Of a stretch of DNA of 64,000 bases, positions 51,339 through 64,000 are shown one piece after another. The notes under the pieces are model-generated. The model did no database searches. It worked only from the letters and a program-made list of their open reading frames with translations, and was not told the DNA's origin. The DNA comes from Muraenolepis orangiensis. Its lineage: Eukaryota > Chordata > Actinopteri > Gadiformes > Muraenolepididae. The translations under genes and the position numbers were made by a program. The stretch covers positions 24,663,390 to 24,727,389 of the forward strand of contig CM051001.1 of assembly GCA_027704905.1 (NCBI GenBank), written 5' to 3'. Each line of letters begins with the position of its first letter. Position 1 is the stretch's first letter.

Positions 51339-52338
51339 NNNNNNNNNNNNNNNNNNNNNNNNNNNNNNNNNNNNNNNNNNNNNNNNNNNNNNNNNNNNNN
51401 NNNNNNNNNNNNNNNNNNNNNNNNNNNNNNNNNNNNNNNNNNNNNNNNNNNNNNNNNNNNNNNNNNNNNNNNNNNNNNNNNNNNNNNNNNNNNNNNNNNN
51501 NNNNNNNNNNNNNNNNNNNNNNNNNNNNNNNNNNNNNNNNNNNNNNNNNNNNNNNNNNNNNNNNNNNNNNNNNNNNNNNNNNNNNNNNNNNNNNNNNNNN
51601 NNNNNNNNNNNNNNNNNNNNNNNNNNNNNNNNNNNNNNNNNNNNNNNNNNNNNNNNNNNNNNNNNNNNNNNNNNNNNNNNNNNNNNNNNNNNNNNNNNNN
51701 NNNNNNNNNNNNNNNNNNNNNNNNNNNNNNNNNNNNNNNNNNNNNNNNNNNNNNNNNNNNNNNNNNNNNNNNNNNNNNNNNNNNNNNNNNNNNNNNNNNN
51801 NNNNNNNNNNNNNNNNNNNNNNNNNNNNNNNNNNNNNNNNNNNNNNNNNNNNNNNNNNNNNNNNNNNNNNNNNNNNNNNNNNNNNNNNNNNNNNNNNNNN
51901 NNNNNNNNNNNNNNNNNNNNNNNNNNNNNNNNNNNNNNNNNNNNNNNNNNNNNNNNNNNNNNNNNNNNNNNNNNNNNNNNNNNNNNNNNNNNNNNNNNNN
52001 NNNNNNNNNNNNNNNNNNNNNNNNNNNNNNNNNNNNNNNNNNNNNNNNNNNNNNNNNNNNNNNNNNNNNNNNNNNNNNNNNNNNNNNNNNNNNNNNNNNN
52101 NNNNNNNNNNNNNNNNNNNNNNNNNNNNNNNNNNNNNNNNNNNNNNNNNNNNNNNNNNNNNNNNNNNNNNNNNNNNNNNNNNNNNNNNNNNNNNNNNNNN
52201 NNNNNNNNNNNNNNNNNNNNNNNNNNNNNNNNNNNNNNNNNNNNNNNNNNNNNNNNNNNNNNNNNNNNNNNNNNNNNNNNNNNNNNNNNNNNNNNNNNNN
52301 NNNNNNNNNNNNNNNNNNNNNNNNNNNNNNNNNNNNNN
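51339..52338. other. Assembly gap of exactly 1,000 Ns
   Basis: Round-number filler, so the real distance between the flanking contigs is unknown. Reading frames spanning it are meaningless. Confidence 1.
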
Positions 52339-53185
52339 GTGAAGTGACAATACACTTGACTTGACTTGACTTGGCAACTGATGTCGAGAAAAACTGTAGG
52401 TCTCAATGTTTTGGAAAAGAGAAATGGTTTGAAGTAACAGAGATAATCTGCTTACAAGGTAATGTGAAAAACCTTCTGTCAACACAGCCAGGTTGGATGG
52501 TGTAACAAGGCCAAAATATCCCAAATCTGATTTGTCTTTGGGGTGGGGGGCTACAGGTGACACACATGTCTCCATCATTTGACGGAGTTGGGGTGAAGAT
52601 CGTCGGATGATGTGAAACGCATTATCTGACGTCATCCGGCAGACAAAAAGTAGCGGGGAGATCTTGGTGCAACGTAGAGAAAAGGTAAACATTGTTTCTT
52701 TGCATATTCTACCAACCCCTATATACTTGAATATAAATATATGATACAAAGGCAGTTGAAAAGCGACAAAGTTCCCCTCAACGCCTGTAATGGGATGTGT
52801 CTCATCGTCTTTCACTGCCAGTCTACAAGGTGAATCTCCAAGGTAACCTCCTGCACTTATAAACATGGATAGCATCCTGATCGCCGTGCTCCATGCTGAG
52901 AAAGCATGCGGCATGTAACCAATACAAAGTTTCTTGGAGAGATTGATGATCTCGGTGTTATATTCAGCCGTGTTTTATGTTGTTACAAAGCAGGATGTGG
53001 CGCTGTGGAGCTGCGGGATACATTGAATAAAGGATTGCAATCATCTTTGATGCTTATCCTTCAATGTGCTCAATGGGCTGTTTTATTTTTCTCTTCACTC
53101 TTGTCTGATGTATACGTTCACACTGTGTTAGCCACAGAAACAAGGCACAAAAAACACATGTAATACAGGCACTTTAACTGTAACT

Positions 53186-53186
<1 letters not shown>

Positions 53187-53250
<64 letters not shown>
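53187..53250. repeat. (GT)32 microsatellite
   Basis: 64-bp counterpart of 48317-48420. Confidence 0.98.
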
Positions 53251-53251
<1 letters not shown>

Positions 53252-54748
53252 CATATGCATGCTCCTATCTGTTTGCAAGAACACCGAACATAACAGACGA
53301 ATATAAAAACAATAGACTGCATATACTGTATATACAAATGTACAAGGTCTCACCCCCTTGAATATCATCACGTTCAACGGTTGGCAATACATACAATTTA
53401 ACTCCGAAAGTGTTAAAAAGTTCCTATTTATTTCCTATTGGGTCCTATTTTAGTTCGCCATTTAGAAAATTTAAATGATCATAATGAATGAATAAACTTA
53501 GTTTCACTAATAAAGTTATTATCCTACTTTAAGTTATTATATCCAGTTAAATCCCAGTTATACATCACATATAACACGATCTTAAACACAGGTATTACCT
53601 GTGTCGTAAACACAGGTAATATCACCTCAACTCAAGTCACAGTAATAAACATTTATAATATACCTTAACAACATGTACTTTCTCTGTTCTTTAAGTCAAA
53701 TTCAGTTCTTATCAAAGGCTCCGTTCGTTCTAGAGAAAAGAAAAGTATTCCTTTCAAATCCAAGGGAACTTGAAAAAATAGTAGAACGTAGGTACCATCC
53801 GTGTTGATGGAATCCAGGTGTCTTATATTGGGTGGCTCGCCATCTACTTCTCATCCTCGGTCTCAGTTCAATAAACATTCAACTTAGAAGCTAAGTAAGT
53901 ATTTGTTCAGAACAGGATCACACTGGTTCCTCACAAGGCAGGCTGGAGCTAGCCTAGCACTCTTGGACACAACTTTAACATTTATAACACCGTTGGTAAC
54001 GGCAAACAAAACTATTAATGACTCGTCTCTTAACTATATACAGCATTGCTTCGAAACTATAAGTGTGCTGTGCAACAGCTAGTGGCCCCTGATGTAAGAA
54101 GGTTGATTTACTTCCATTGTGATTTCTTGATGTCAGAAATTATATGAAATGAGAAATCGGTCAAGAAAATGACATGCACAAGAGCACACAAATCTGCAAG
54201 CCCCAGTACACACACACACACACTGACATGGGATATGCATAATTGCACCAATCCAGGGAGGCGTTTAATTTACACTTAAGAATGAGTGAATAGACCGGAG
54301 TTTCTCTCGAGAGGACGCATTAGAACATTAGACTGTGGTTCACTATTATTTCTTCTGAGAAGCCCGGCACTTTTGGAGAGGGCAGGCATTTAATATGTTT
54401 TATTATGAAGTGTGTGCCACAGGCAGGTACTGCAGTTAAAGTAAAAAAGGTAAATAGAAAACAACCCTAAACAAACCCTAAAACACAATTCGGTGTTGGC
54501 CCGTTCCCACTTCCCACTGAATAATTCCTGTACTCTAATCCTGACAAAATTAGCTTTGGTTTGGTTTCCACAGACATATATTCTATCTAAATCTCTGCAA
54601 GTGTTTTTTTTAACATTGTTTTATCGGCCGTTAAAGATGCATTCAAAATCCTGCTAATTTAGTGGATTTTTTCATTTTAAAGATAATGCAAAACCGACTA
54701 AAACATGAATGTAGAATTTCCTTTGAACTATATGCGCGTATATATACT

Positions 54749-54751
<3 letters not shown>

Positions 54752-54813
<62 letters not shown>
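54752..54813. repeat. (GT)31 microsatellite
   Basis: 62-bp counterpart of 49921-49942. Confidence 0.98.
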
Positions 54814-54814
<1 letters not shown>

Positions 54815-55062
54815 TCTGTCTGACATGATAACTTTCATGGCATGGGATGGATGGGGATTTAGTCTGAGTCTTGCCAAATGGTTGAATTATTCATGCTCCA
54901 AGTTGATTAAGCTGTGTCATCAATATTCCGTTTTCCTACCACCCACCACTCTCCTAGTATTAGTATTTCACCTTATAATTTTCACCTCAGTGACCAAATG
55001 TGGTGTGCTTGTGTGAACATGTGACGTGCTAACAGACTGCCATGCAGTATATTCCCTTTTTC

Positions 55063-55750
55063 ATAGCACTTACTTTCAATTAATGCAATTATAAGATCAA
55101 GACTTCTATTTTGTGCTTTATTAAGTCACATAAAGGTGATTCTGTGGCTGATATAACTGATAAATCTATTTTTTTTTTTACCTTCAATCAAATGTTTTAT
55201 ATATTTGGTATTAAACACTGTTTTTCGCCGATTGATTAGGACTTGCATCTGAATTCAGATTTCTTACCATTGAAGTTTGCATTTATTTAATATCAGTCTA
55301 TTAGTATTGTTCAGCTGTGTTTTCGTCTCTTTGTTTCAAAATGGCTAAATGCCCTGTTACTTGGTATTCAGACGAGATTAAGAGTGCAGAAGAATAATGG
55401 CACTTTGTGGGAGCAATTCTAATGGACTGTCATTTTTTTCCAGTGAATCATTGTATGGCATTTATCATGTGTAATCACTCGAAGAAAGATAAGACATTTC
55501 AATTGTGAAAACGGACATTTAGAGACCATTTAAGAGACCATTATATAAATGATTCAGCTTTTCTTCTGTGGCAATGGATGTCTAGACACTATTTCACTGA
55601 TTATACGTCTAGATGAGTGCAAAGTAACACAATAGTTGTAGAATATAAGAACATTTAATGTGTCCATGCATATTTCCCTCTAGCAGTGTGAGTGAGCCCT
55701 TGACATAGTGTTACATAGTATTGTAACATAGTGTTGTGAGTCTTTTAAAA
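55063..55750. other. No recognised feature
   Basis: AT-rich sequence following the duplicated segment; no repeat family or exon seen. Confidence 0.45.
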
Positions 55751-55870
55751 CAGGGGTTCTCAAACTTGTGTCCAAGAACCCCCAGGGGTCTGCGACCCAT
55801 AGCCAGGGGGTCCGCGAAATAATTAGAACATTTTTCAATTAAAAATTTGAAAAAAAGTTTTTGTCTACAG
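55751..55870. mobile_element. hAT element, left-end fragment
   Basis: CAGGGGTTCTCAAACTTGTG, then AGGGGTCTGCGACC and GGGGGTCCGCGAAATAATTA is the standard start of a hAT family terminus. The matching right end (TTTGAGAACCCCTG) is not found downstream; a Rex3 LINE begins about 240 bp later. Confidence 0.65.
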
Positions 55871-56111
55871 ACGAAGCAAAATGTGTTTTTACTCCCACCC
55901 ATGTTGGCATTGGGCCAATAGAAACTCTGATGTGATTGTAACATATCACGTCAATCATGACTCATTCACAAACCGTTTCGACGAGCGCGGCACTGGAAGA
56001 AAGCAGACGTGTCTCTACGACCTCCCGCAGTATTAGTTACTTAGTTTACTTGTGCTTTTTACTTGTCTTTTTTTTCAGTTTTCTTTATATTTAAGTAACT
56101 TTACTATTTGT

Positions 56112-59100
56112 GTTAGCCACGGAGCCCGGTCGGGCATAGCCCGAAAAAGCAACGTGGCCACTTCTCCTTCCCGCGGACTCACAACCTACGGGAAGATCCG
56201 CTGGGGTCGGGTGCACTGCCAGTTAGGAGGCAGTGAAGGCAGGCACCACACCCAGCCAACAGAGACTGGCTTTGGGGACGTGGAACGTCACCTCTCTGGG
56301 GGGGAAGGAGCCTGAGCTTGTGCGGGAGGTGGAGCGCTACCAATTAGATCTGGTGGGGCTCACCTCTACACACAGCACTGGCTCTGGAACTAAACTCCTG
56401 GATAGGGGTTGGACTCTTTCCTTCTCTGGAGTTGCTCAGGGTGTGAGGCGCCGGGCGGGTGTGGGGATACTCACACCCACACAAAGTCCCCGGCTGAGTG
56501 CCGCTTTGTTGGAGTTTACCCCGGTGGACGAGAGGGTCGCCTCCCTACGCCTTAGGGTCATAGGAGGTAAAACTTTTACTTATTTGTGCCTATGCACCAA
56601 ACAACAGTTCGGAATATCCCACCTTCTTGGCGGGATATACACCCTGGATGGAGTCCTGCATGGGGCTCCTGAAGGGGACTCTATAGTCCTCCTTGGAGAG
56701 GACCCACACACATGTGGGTAACGATGGGGAAACTTGGAGGGGCGTGTTGGGGATGAACGGCCTACCTGATCTGAACCGGAGTGGGGATTTGTTATTGGGT
56801 TTCTGTGCTAGTCATGGATTGGCCATAACAAACACCATGTTCAAAGGATGCTCATAAGTGTACATGTACCAGAGTACCTTAGACCGAAGGTCAATGATAG
56901 ATTTTGTTATCGTGTCATCTGGCCTGAGGCCGCATGTTTTGGACACTCGGGTGAAGAGAGGGGCAGAGCTGTCAACCGATCACCATCTGGTGGTGAGTTG
57001 GGTAAGATGGTGGGGGAAGCCTCTGGACAGACCTGGTAAGCCCAAACATGTAGTGAGGGTGAACTGGGAACGTCTGGCGGATGCCCCTGTCCGGGAGACC
57101 TTCAACTCCCACCTCCGGCAGACTTTTTCTGGCATCTCTGTGGAGGCTGGGGGCATTGAGCCAGAGTGGTCATTGTTCAAAGCTTCTATTGCCGAAGCTG
57201 CGGTTGAGAGCTGTGGCCTCAAGGTCATTGGTGCCTCAAGGGGCGGCAACCCTCGGACTTCGTGGTGGACACAGGTGGTCAGGGAAGCTGTCCGGCTGAA
57301 GAAGGAGGCCTTCCGGGAGCCTGTGAGTCTCCGGACTCAGTTGCGAGGTATCAACAGGCCAAGAGGACAGCAGCCTCGGCTGTAGCGGAGGCAAAGCAGC
57401 AGGTGTGGGAGGAATTCGGAGAAGCCATGGAGAACGACTTTCAGTCGGCACCAAAGCGTTTCTGGCAAACAATCCGCGCCTCAGGAGGGGGAAGCATGGA
57501 TCCATCCAAGCTGTGTACAGTAAGGGTGGGACATTGCTGACCTCAACTGAGGAGGTGATCGGGCGGTGGAAAGAACACTTTAAGGAACTTCTTAACCCAA
57601 CTACACCCTCAATGGTAGAGACAGAGCTGGAGGATGAAGGGCGGCAAACATCAATCTCCCTGGAGGAAGTCACTGCGGTAGTCAAACATCTCCGCAAAGG
57701 CAAAGCCCCAGGGGTTGATGAGATCCGTCCAGAAATGCTAAAGGCTCTGGGTGTTGAGGGGCTGTCATGGATGACACGTCTTTTCAACATTGCGTGGAAG
57801 TCTGGGACAGTGCCTGAGGAGTGGCAAACGGGGGTGGTGGTACCCCTGTTCAAAAAGGGTGACCAAAGGGTTTGTGCCAATTACAGGGGTATCACATTAC
57901 TCAGCCTCCCTGGGAAAGTCAACTCCAAGGTGCTGGAAAGGAGGGTTCTGCCGATAGTCGAACCTCAGATTGAAGAGGAACGCGGATTTCGCCCTGGTCG
58001 TAGAACAACGGACCAGCTTTTTACTCTTGCAAGGATCCTGGAGGGGGCTTGGGAGTATGCCCATCCGGTCTACATGTGTTTTGTGGATTTGGAGAAGGCA
58101 TATGATCGGGTCCCTCGGGAAATACTGTGGGGGGTGCTGCGGGAGTATGGGGTGCGGGGGTCACTGTTGAGGGCCATCCAATATCTGTACTCCCAAAGCA
58201 AGAGCTGTGTCCGGATTCTCGGTAGTAAGTCAGGCCTGTTCCCAGTGGGTGTTGGCCTCCACCAGGGCTGCGCTTTGTCACCCATCCTGTTTGGGATTTT
58301 CATGGACAGGATTTCAAGGCGTAGTCATGGAGGGGAGGGGTTTCAGTATGGTGGGCTCAGGATTGAATCGCTACTGTTTGCAGATGATGTGGTCCTGTTT
58401 GCGTCATCAGTATGTGACCTTCAGCACTCACTGGATCGGTTTGCAGCGGAATGTGAAGCGGCTGGGATGAGGATCAGCACCTCCAAATCTGAGGCCATGG
58501 TTCTTAGCAGGAAACTGGTGGATTGTCTACTCCAAGTAGGGAGGGAGTCCGTATCCCAAGTGAAGGAGTTCAAGTATCTCAGGGTCTTGTTCTCGAGTGA
58601 GGGGAGGATGGAGAGTGAGATTGACAGGAGAATAGGTGCAGCGGGAGCGGTATTGGGTGCACTTTGGCGCACCGTTGTAACCAAAAGAGAGCTGAGCCAG
58701 AAGGCAAAACTCTCGATCTACCGATCAGTCTTCGTTCCTACCAGCACCTAATGGCCATGAAAAATGGGTAATGACCGAAAGGACGAGATCGCGAATACAA
58801 GCGGCCAAAATTAGTTTCCTCAGGAGGGTGGCTGGTATCTCCCTGAGGGATAGGGTGAGAAGCTCGTGAGAGGCTCGAAGTAGAGCCGCTGCTCCTTCGC
58901 GTAGGAAGGAGCCAGTTGAGGTGTTTCGGGCATCTAGTAAGGATGCTTCCTGGTCGCCTCCCGAGGGAGCTTTTCCAGACACATCCAACTGGGAAGAGAC
59001 CACGGGACAGACCGAGGTACAGGTGGGGTGATCTCCACACTGGCCTGGGAATGCCTCGGGATCCCCCAGTCAGATCTAGTCGATGTTGCCAGGGAGAGGG

Positions 59101-59185
59101 AAGTTTGGAGTCCCCTGCTGAAGCTGCTACCTCCGTGACCCGATTACGGATAAGCGGGAGAAGATAGATGGATGGATGGACCATG
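56112..59185 (+). mobile_element. Rex3-type (RTE clade) LINE, nearly full length, decayed
   Basis: A plus-strand LINE with a GC-rich 5' region (CCGCGGACTCACAACC, GGGAAGATCCGCTGGGG), one endonuclease/RT ORF in several frames, and a 3' end TGACCCGATTACGGATAAGC...GATGGATGGATGG. The GGAT-type microsatellite tail is characteristic of Rex3. At about 3.07 kb it is close to the length expected of a complete copy. Confidence 0.88.
56233..59160 (+). pseudogene. Rex3-like ORF: AP endonuclease and reverse transcriptase, frameshifted
   Basis: The endonuclease starts in one frame (56233-56721): TWNVTSLGGKEPELVREVER, LDLVGLTSTHS, VDERVASLRLRVIGG, up to IVLLGEDPHTCG where GDFNAH is expected. It continues in other frames with NGLPDLN, ITNTMFKG, MIDFVIVSS and STDHHLVVSW. 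The longest open part (57405-58751) is reverse transcriptase: GKAPGVDEIRPEMLKALG, NYRGITLLSLPGKV, GFRPGRRTTDQLF, FVDLEKAYDRV, GLHQGCALSPILFGI and the catalytic FADDVVLFASS, then STSKSEAMVLSRK and YRSVFVPTST. The stop at 58749-58751 is premature; the C-terminal part is scattered over frames to 59160. Not active. Confidence 0.9.
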
Positions 59186-59268
59186 TGTGTTATCACATAT
59201 TGCCAAACATTCTTGGAGTTACGGAACAATACAACCACAGACAACGCAACAAAGCACTGGGACTTACC

Positions 59269-59364
59269 TGCTGTCTGTCGTCGGGTATTGTACATAAGAT
59301 TTTCACCCCTTGCTTATACTTGTATAACTTTTATGTGACAATGAACTTGACTTGACTTGACTTG
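59269..59364 (+). mobile_element. Rex1-like LINE tail
   Basis: CTGCTGTCTGTCGTCGGGTA, GTACATAAGATTTTCACCCC and GTGACAATGAACTTGACTTG: the same 3' end as 9420-9509 and 47390-47503, 5'-truncated to about 100 bp. Confidence 0.85.
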
Positions 59365-59452
59365 TAAGAAAAGGCAGTAGCTTCTGGGCATTGCTTGCAT
59401 TGACTAGGGACTCAAATCTCACTCCAGTGACGTTACCCGAGTTATCATAAGA

Positions 59453-59474
59453 ATGTGTGTGTGTGTGTGTGTGT
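59453..59474. repeat. Short (GT)n microsatellite
   Basis: GT dinucleotide run of about 22 bp. Confidence 0.9.
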
Positions 59475-59559
59475 GAATTTTTTTATATGTATGTATGCGT
59501 GTGTGTGTAAGAAGGAAGGAAGAATGCATCCCGACCAGGTCTGCTTGCTCATTTCCGAA

Positions 59560-59880
59560 CCGCAAACCATGAGAGGTTGAAGGCACAGAAGGCAGCCGGC
59601 CCAGACGGAGTTCCATCCCGCGTCTTCATACCTGTGCTGACCAGCTGGCTCCTGTGTTCACCGACATCTACAATGCATCATTGCAAGAGTCCGTCGTCCC
59701 AGCGTGCTTCAAAGTGACAACCATTGTGCCGTTACCCAAAAAGACCAAGGTAACTATCGGGTATAGTGCCTGGAGAAACTTGTAATGTTCATCCATCCCA
59801 TCCCTCCCATTCCTCCCTGAGTCCCTAGTCCCACTCCAGTTTGCATACAGACCAAACAGGTCTGTAGACGACGCCAACCA
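59560..59880 (+). pseudogene. Rex1/L2-like LINE reverse transcriptase fragment
   Basis: Scattered over frames: QKAAGPDGVPSRVF, FTDIYNASLQESVVPACFK, TTIVPLPKKTK, then VPLQFAYRPNRSVDDA. These are consecutive N-terminal RT blocks of the same group as 6576-9287, with a deletion around the NYRPVAL block. Not functional. Confidence 0.8.
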
Positions 59881-59924
59881 CGTCCCACCCAGACCAGAGA
59901 CTGGAGACTCTGTGTGGGCGGTGA

Positions 59925-60910
59925 CGGATAAGTTTTGAGTTTGCCTATGGGGGCCAGAAGTCACCGTTTATACAGACAATAATCCACTGGTTCACCTTGA
60001 CACTGCAAAGATGGGTGCAGTGGAACAGCGATGGGTAGCCCAGTTAGCTAATTACCAATTTGAGGTCAAATACAGCCCTGGCCGTTCTAATCAGAATGCT
60101 GATCTTCTCTCCAGACTCCCTAGGACTGAGGGTCAGGTCTGTTTGAGTCAGGAGATGAGGGAGGAGGAGCAAGAGCCGGTGGTCGAGGGAGGACCAGACT
60201 GGAGGCAGATCCAGCAGGACAACCCCTATCTCAAAGCCCTCGTGGAGAGGGTCCGCCAGGGTAAGCGGCCTAGTGGCCAGGCCCGGGAAGATGCCCATCG
60301 GGAGGATAGGCGATGGTGGAGAGAATGTGACAGGCTGGCCATGCGAGATGGAGTCATCGGCCGAAGAGTGTGGGATGCGATTAAGGACACCTGGAGGTGG
60401 CAGATCCTGGTGCCCGGCCCATCTACACAGGGTTTGTGGGAGAAGTACCACACCTCTTTGGGTAATTTGAGTGCCGGTCGGACTGAAGCAGCCCTGAGGC
60501 GGGGGTTCTACTGGCCCTACGGATGGACCTGGATGGATGGGTCCGGCATCACCATGACCAACTCCGCTGTGCCTACAGCCAGGTTTAAGCCAGGACCCAG
60601 CACCAGCAGAGGGATAAACAGCGATACCACAAGCGAGCTGAGGACATCCCGCTGAAGGATGGAGAACGGGTGCTTCTGAGAAACTTTCGCCGACGCGATC
60701 AGGGTAAGCTGGCCCCTCGATGGCAGTCAAAACCTTTTGTTGTTCTGGGACCCCTAAGGCCTGGACTGCCTGTCCTCCGTATCCAACCAGCGGGAGGGGG
60801 ACCCATTCGGACGATCCACCGGAACCACCTGCGGCCTTGCCCCTACTCAGTACCCCCAGAGGCCCCGACCGGAATCCTGCCAAACAAAAGGCAGCCAGAG
60901 GAGGCGCTCC
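59925..60910 (+). pseudogene. Gypsy pol remnant: RNase H end, integrase zinc domain and C-terminus, integrase core deleted
   Basis: VTVYTDNNPLVHLDTAKMGA and QLANYQFEVKYSPGRSNQNA...DLLSRLP mark the end of RNase H. A 214-codon frame (60011-60655) continues through the linker and the start of integrase (YHTSLGNLSAGRTEAALRRG, FYWP) and then jumps, without the D-D-E core, to about 60560. A second frame from 60590 gives RAEDIPLKDGERVLLRNFRR, GKLAPRWQSKPFVV and IRTIHRNHLRPC, the GPY/F-like end of integrase. This element is unrelated in detail to the intact one at 31176. Degenerate. Confidence 0.85.
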
Positions 60911-60929
60911 CGGAACCATATTGGCACAA

Positions 60930-61275
60930 CTGTCATAGCTTACGCGGGAGAGAGCAGTGTCTCTTGGCGATCGGTGGAAGCGTTGACAGCGGAGCGAACG
61001 GAGAGGGAGAGGCTGTACATGTTCTCTGGACGTGTTGTCTGACTGTGCGGAGTGTGGAGCGAGGGTCCGCGCTGTGCCCATTGCCACCGGAGGCGGAGCC
61101 ATCGACGGAGAGGGAGAGACTATGTGCACGGCTGGTTTCTCTGGACGTGTTGTCTGACGGCGCGGAGTGTGGAGCGAGTGTCCACGCTGTGCCCATTGCC
61201 ACCGGAAATAAACCGGATTTCTCATCACCCTGTGTCCTTGTCTTCGGGAGGAGCCCTCAAGTAGTCATTTGTAAT
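60930..61275 (+). mobile_element. Putative LTR of the Gypsy remnant with an internal duplication
   Basis: Directly after the integrase end. A block of about 110 bp (CGGAGAGGGAGAG...TCTGGACGTGTTGTCTGAC...GCCCATTGCCACCGGA) occurs twice, starting at about 60999 and 61106. AATAAACC at 61206-61213 could be the polyadenylation signal. TGGTTGGTGGCAGCG at about 61275-61289 resembles a primer-binding region. LTR borders are not proven because no second copy is in the window. Confidence 0.45.
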
Positions 61276-61359
61276 GGTTGGTGGCAGCGTCGATTGCTAC
61301 AACATCCAATCATCATGTTTAGATGATTTGATTCAAAATATGTTATTTCACACTTATTA

Positions 61360-61362
<3 letters not shown>

Positions 61363-61393
<31 letters not shown>
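61363..61393. repeat. (CA)n microsatellite
   Basis: CA run of about 31 bp. Confidence 0.95.
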
Positions 61394-61396
<3 letters not shown>

Positions 61397-62022
61397 CATG
61401 CTCATTCACTTTTACTTTTAATGAATAACAACATTCATGATGGGAGGATTTGTATATTTGTAAAGATTTCCACGATCATGAAGAGTGGTGTGTAATGATT
61501 CCTCATTAAATCAACTGGGCTGCTCTAACGACCTTGTTTATCTTAAGCTCTCATAACACCCAGCTTCTAAGCAGTCATTTTAAAGTGATAAGTCAATTTT
61601 AACATGTGGGGGATAGGGTTTTTGCTCCTGGCCATAAAATACATTCGAGACATTGGGCCATTTTAATGAAGGCTGTTGATATTAACACCTGAATTGACCA
61701 CCATCCACAAATGATGTGTGAAGTTATTTAAAAATATGTTATTTAAAGGAGCAATATTTAAAAATAATTAAGTAAAAATAATTGCACCTATTTGAAAGCA
61801 CCTATTTGAAAATCCAATATTCAGAAAAACTGCTTTAATACTGTAGTAGGCTATAAAAATAAAGCACAACACAACATAAAACACTCGAGACTAGAGCCAC
61901 CAATCAGGATACTTCTATACAAAGTCAAGTTACTGGTTGCTTTTCTCTGCCGAACTAGACTGATCTGCACGCGTAGGATTGGACATTGTTTGGTGAGAGG
62001 GGCTTAAGGGCTTCTGTCTTTT
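61394..62022. other. No recognised feature
   Basis: AT-rich sequence without visible repeats, exons or RNA genes. Confidence 0.45.
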
Positions 62023-62095
62023 TAGTAGTAGTAGTAGTAGTAGTAGAACCTTTATTTAGCCAGGAAATTCAATTAAGAACAAATTCTTGTTATTT
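62023..62095. repeat. (TAG)n tract joined to a fish interspersed-repeat fragment
   Basis: Eight TAG units (62023-62046) followed by CCTTTATTTAGCCAGGAAAT and AATTAAGAACAAATTCTTGT, a block found widely in fish genomes. Its element class cannot be decided from this piece. Confidence 0.55.

Positions 62096-64000
<1,905 letters not shown>

Larger units (their letters stand above)
52339..55062. repeat. 2.72-kb duplicated segment, copy 2
   Basis: Counterpart of 47469-50191. It begins directly at the gap edge inside the LINE tail (GTGAAGTGACAATACACTTG) and ends at the last base shared with copy 1 (TTCCCTTTTTC). Past this point copy 2 continues into ordinary sequence (ATAGCACTTAC), while copy 1 continues into the LTR element. 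Confidence 0.97.

Noticed and set aside
51205..52914. Long frames spanning the N region
   Set aside because: They consist mainly of unknown residues across the 1,000-N gap.

Overview
The window looks like repeat-dense, gene-poor nuclear DNA from a teleost fish. The evidence is the mix of mobile elements: Rex3-type (RTE clade) and Rex1/L2-type LINEs, a Tc1 transposase, PIF-Harbinger and hAT elements with clean target-site duplications (TSDs), tRNA-derived SINEs with fish-style tails, several Ty3/Gypsy elements, and abundant CA/GA/TATAG microsatellites. I recognise no intact host protein-coding gene, rRNA or functional tRNA. Almost every long reading frame belongs to a transposable element or to a simple repeat.

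Layout. 1-350 is a CpG-rich promoter-like patch. 1-6.3 kb holds an LTR fragment, a SINE, a GA tract and an hAT MITE. 6.4-11.2 kb holds decayed Rex1-like LINEs. 14.4-18.3 kb is a DNA transposon with CACTG termini that carries a promoter-like segment, a foldback palindrome, a nested hAT element filled with a C-rich minisatellite, and 94-bp tandem repeats. 19.9-23.8 kb is a nearly full-length minus-strand L2 LINE interrupted by a SINE. 24.4-25.8 kb is a Tc1 element with an open transposase frame but a substituted catalytic residue. 29-41.6 kb is an L2-type LINE (SGNH-esterase ORF1, endonuclease ORF2) split by a complete 9.65-kb Ty3/Gypsy retrotransposon. 41.6-42.4 kb is a 42-copy 20-bp minisatellite. 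45.6-46.8 kb is a PIF-Harbinger derivative with a Myb/SANT-like remnant. 47.5-55.1 kb contains two near-identical 2.72-kb segments on either side of a partial LTR element and a 1,000-N assembly gap. 56.1-59.2 kb is a decayed Rex3 LINE. 59.2-61.3 kb holds LINE and Gypsy debris. The rest is unannotated sequence and a 286-bp CA tract.

The most notable object is the Gypsy element at 31176-40821. Its two 1,514-bp LTRs look identical, it has a 4-bp TSD, and its gag and pol frames are open. The Gag resembles the PNMA (paraneoplastic antigen Ma) family, including an RRM-like N-terminus. A GTTAAAC heptamer in the gag frame lies just before the gag stop and could direct a -1 frameshift into pol. The second notable point is that the duplicated segments beside the N-gap look more like unmerged haplotypes than a real tandem duplication. 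All family assignments come from reading motifs; no database search was run.
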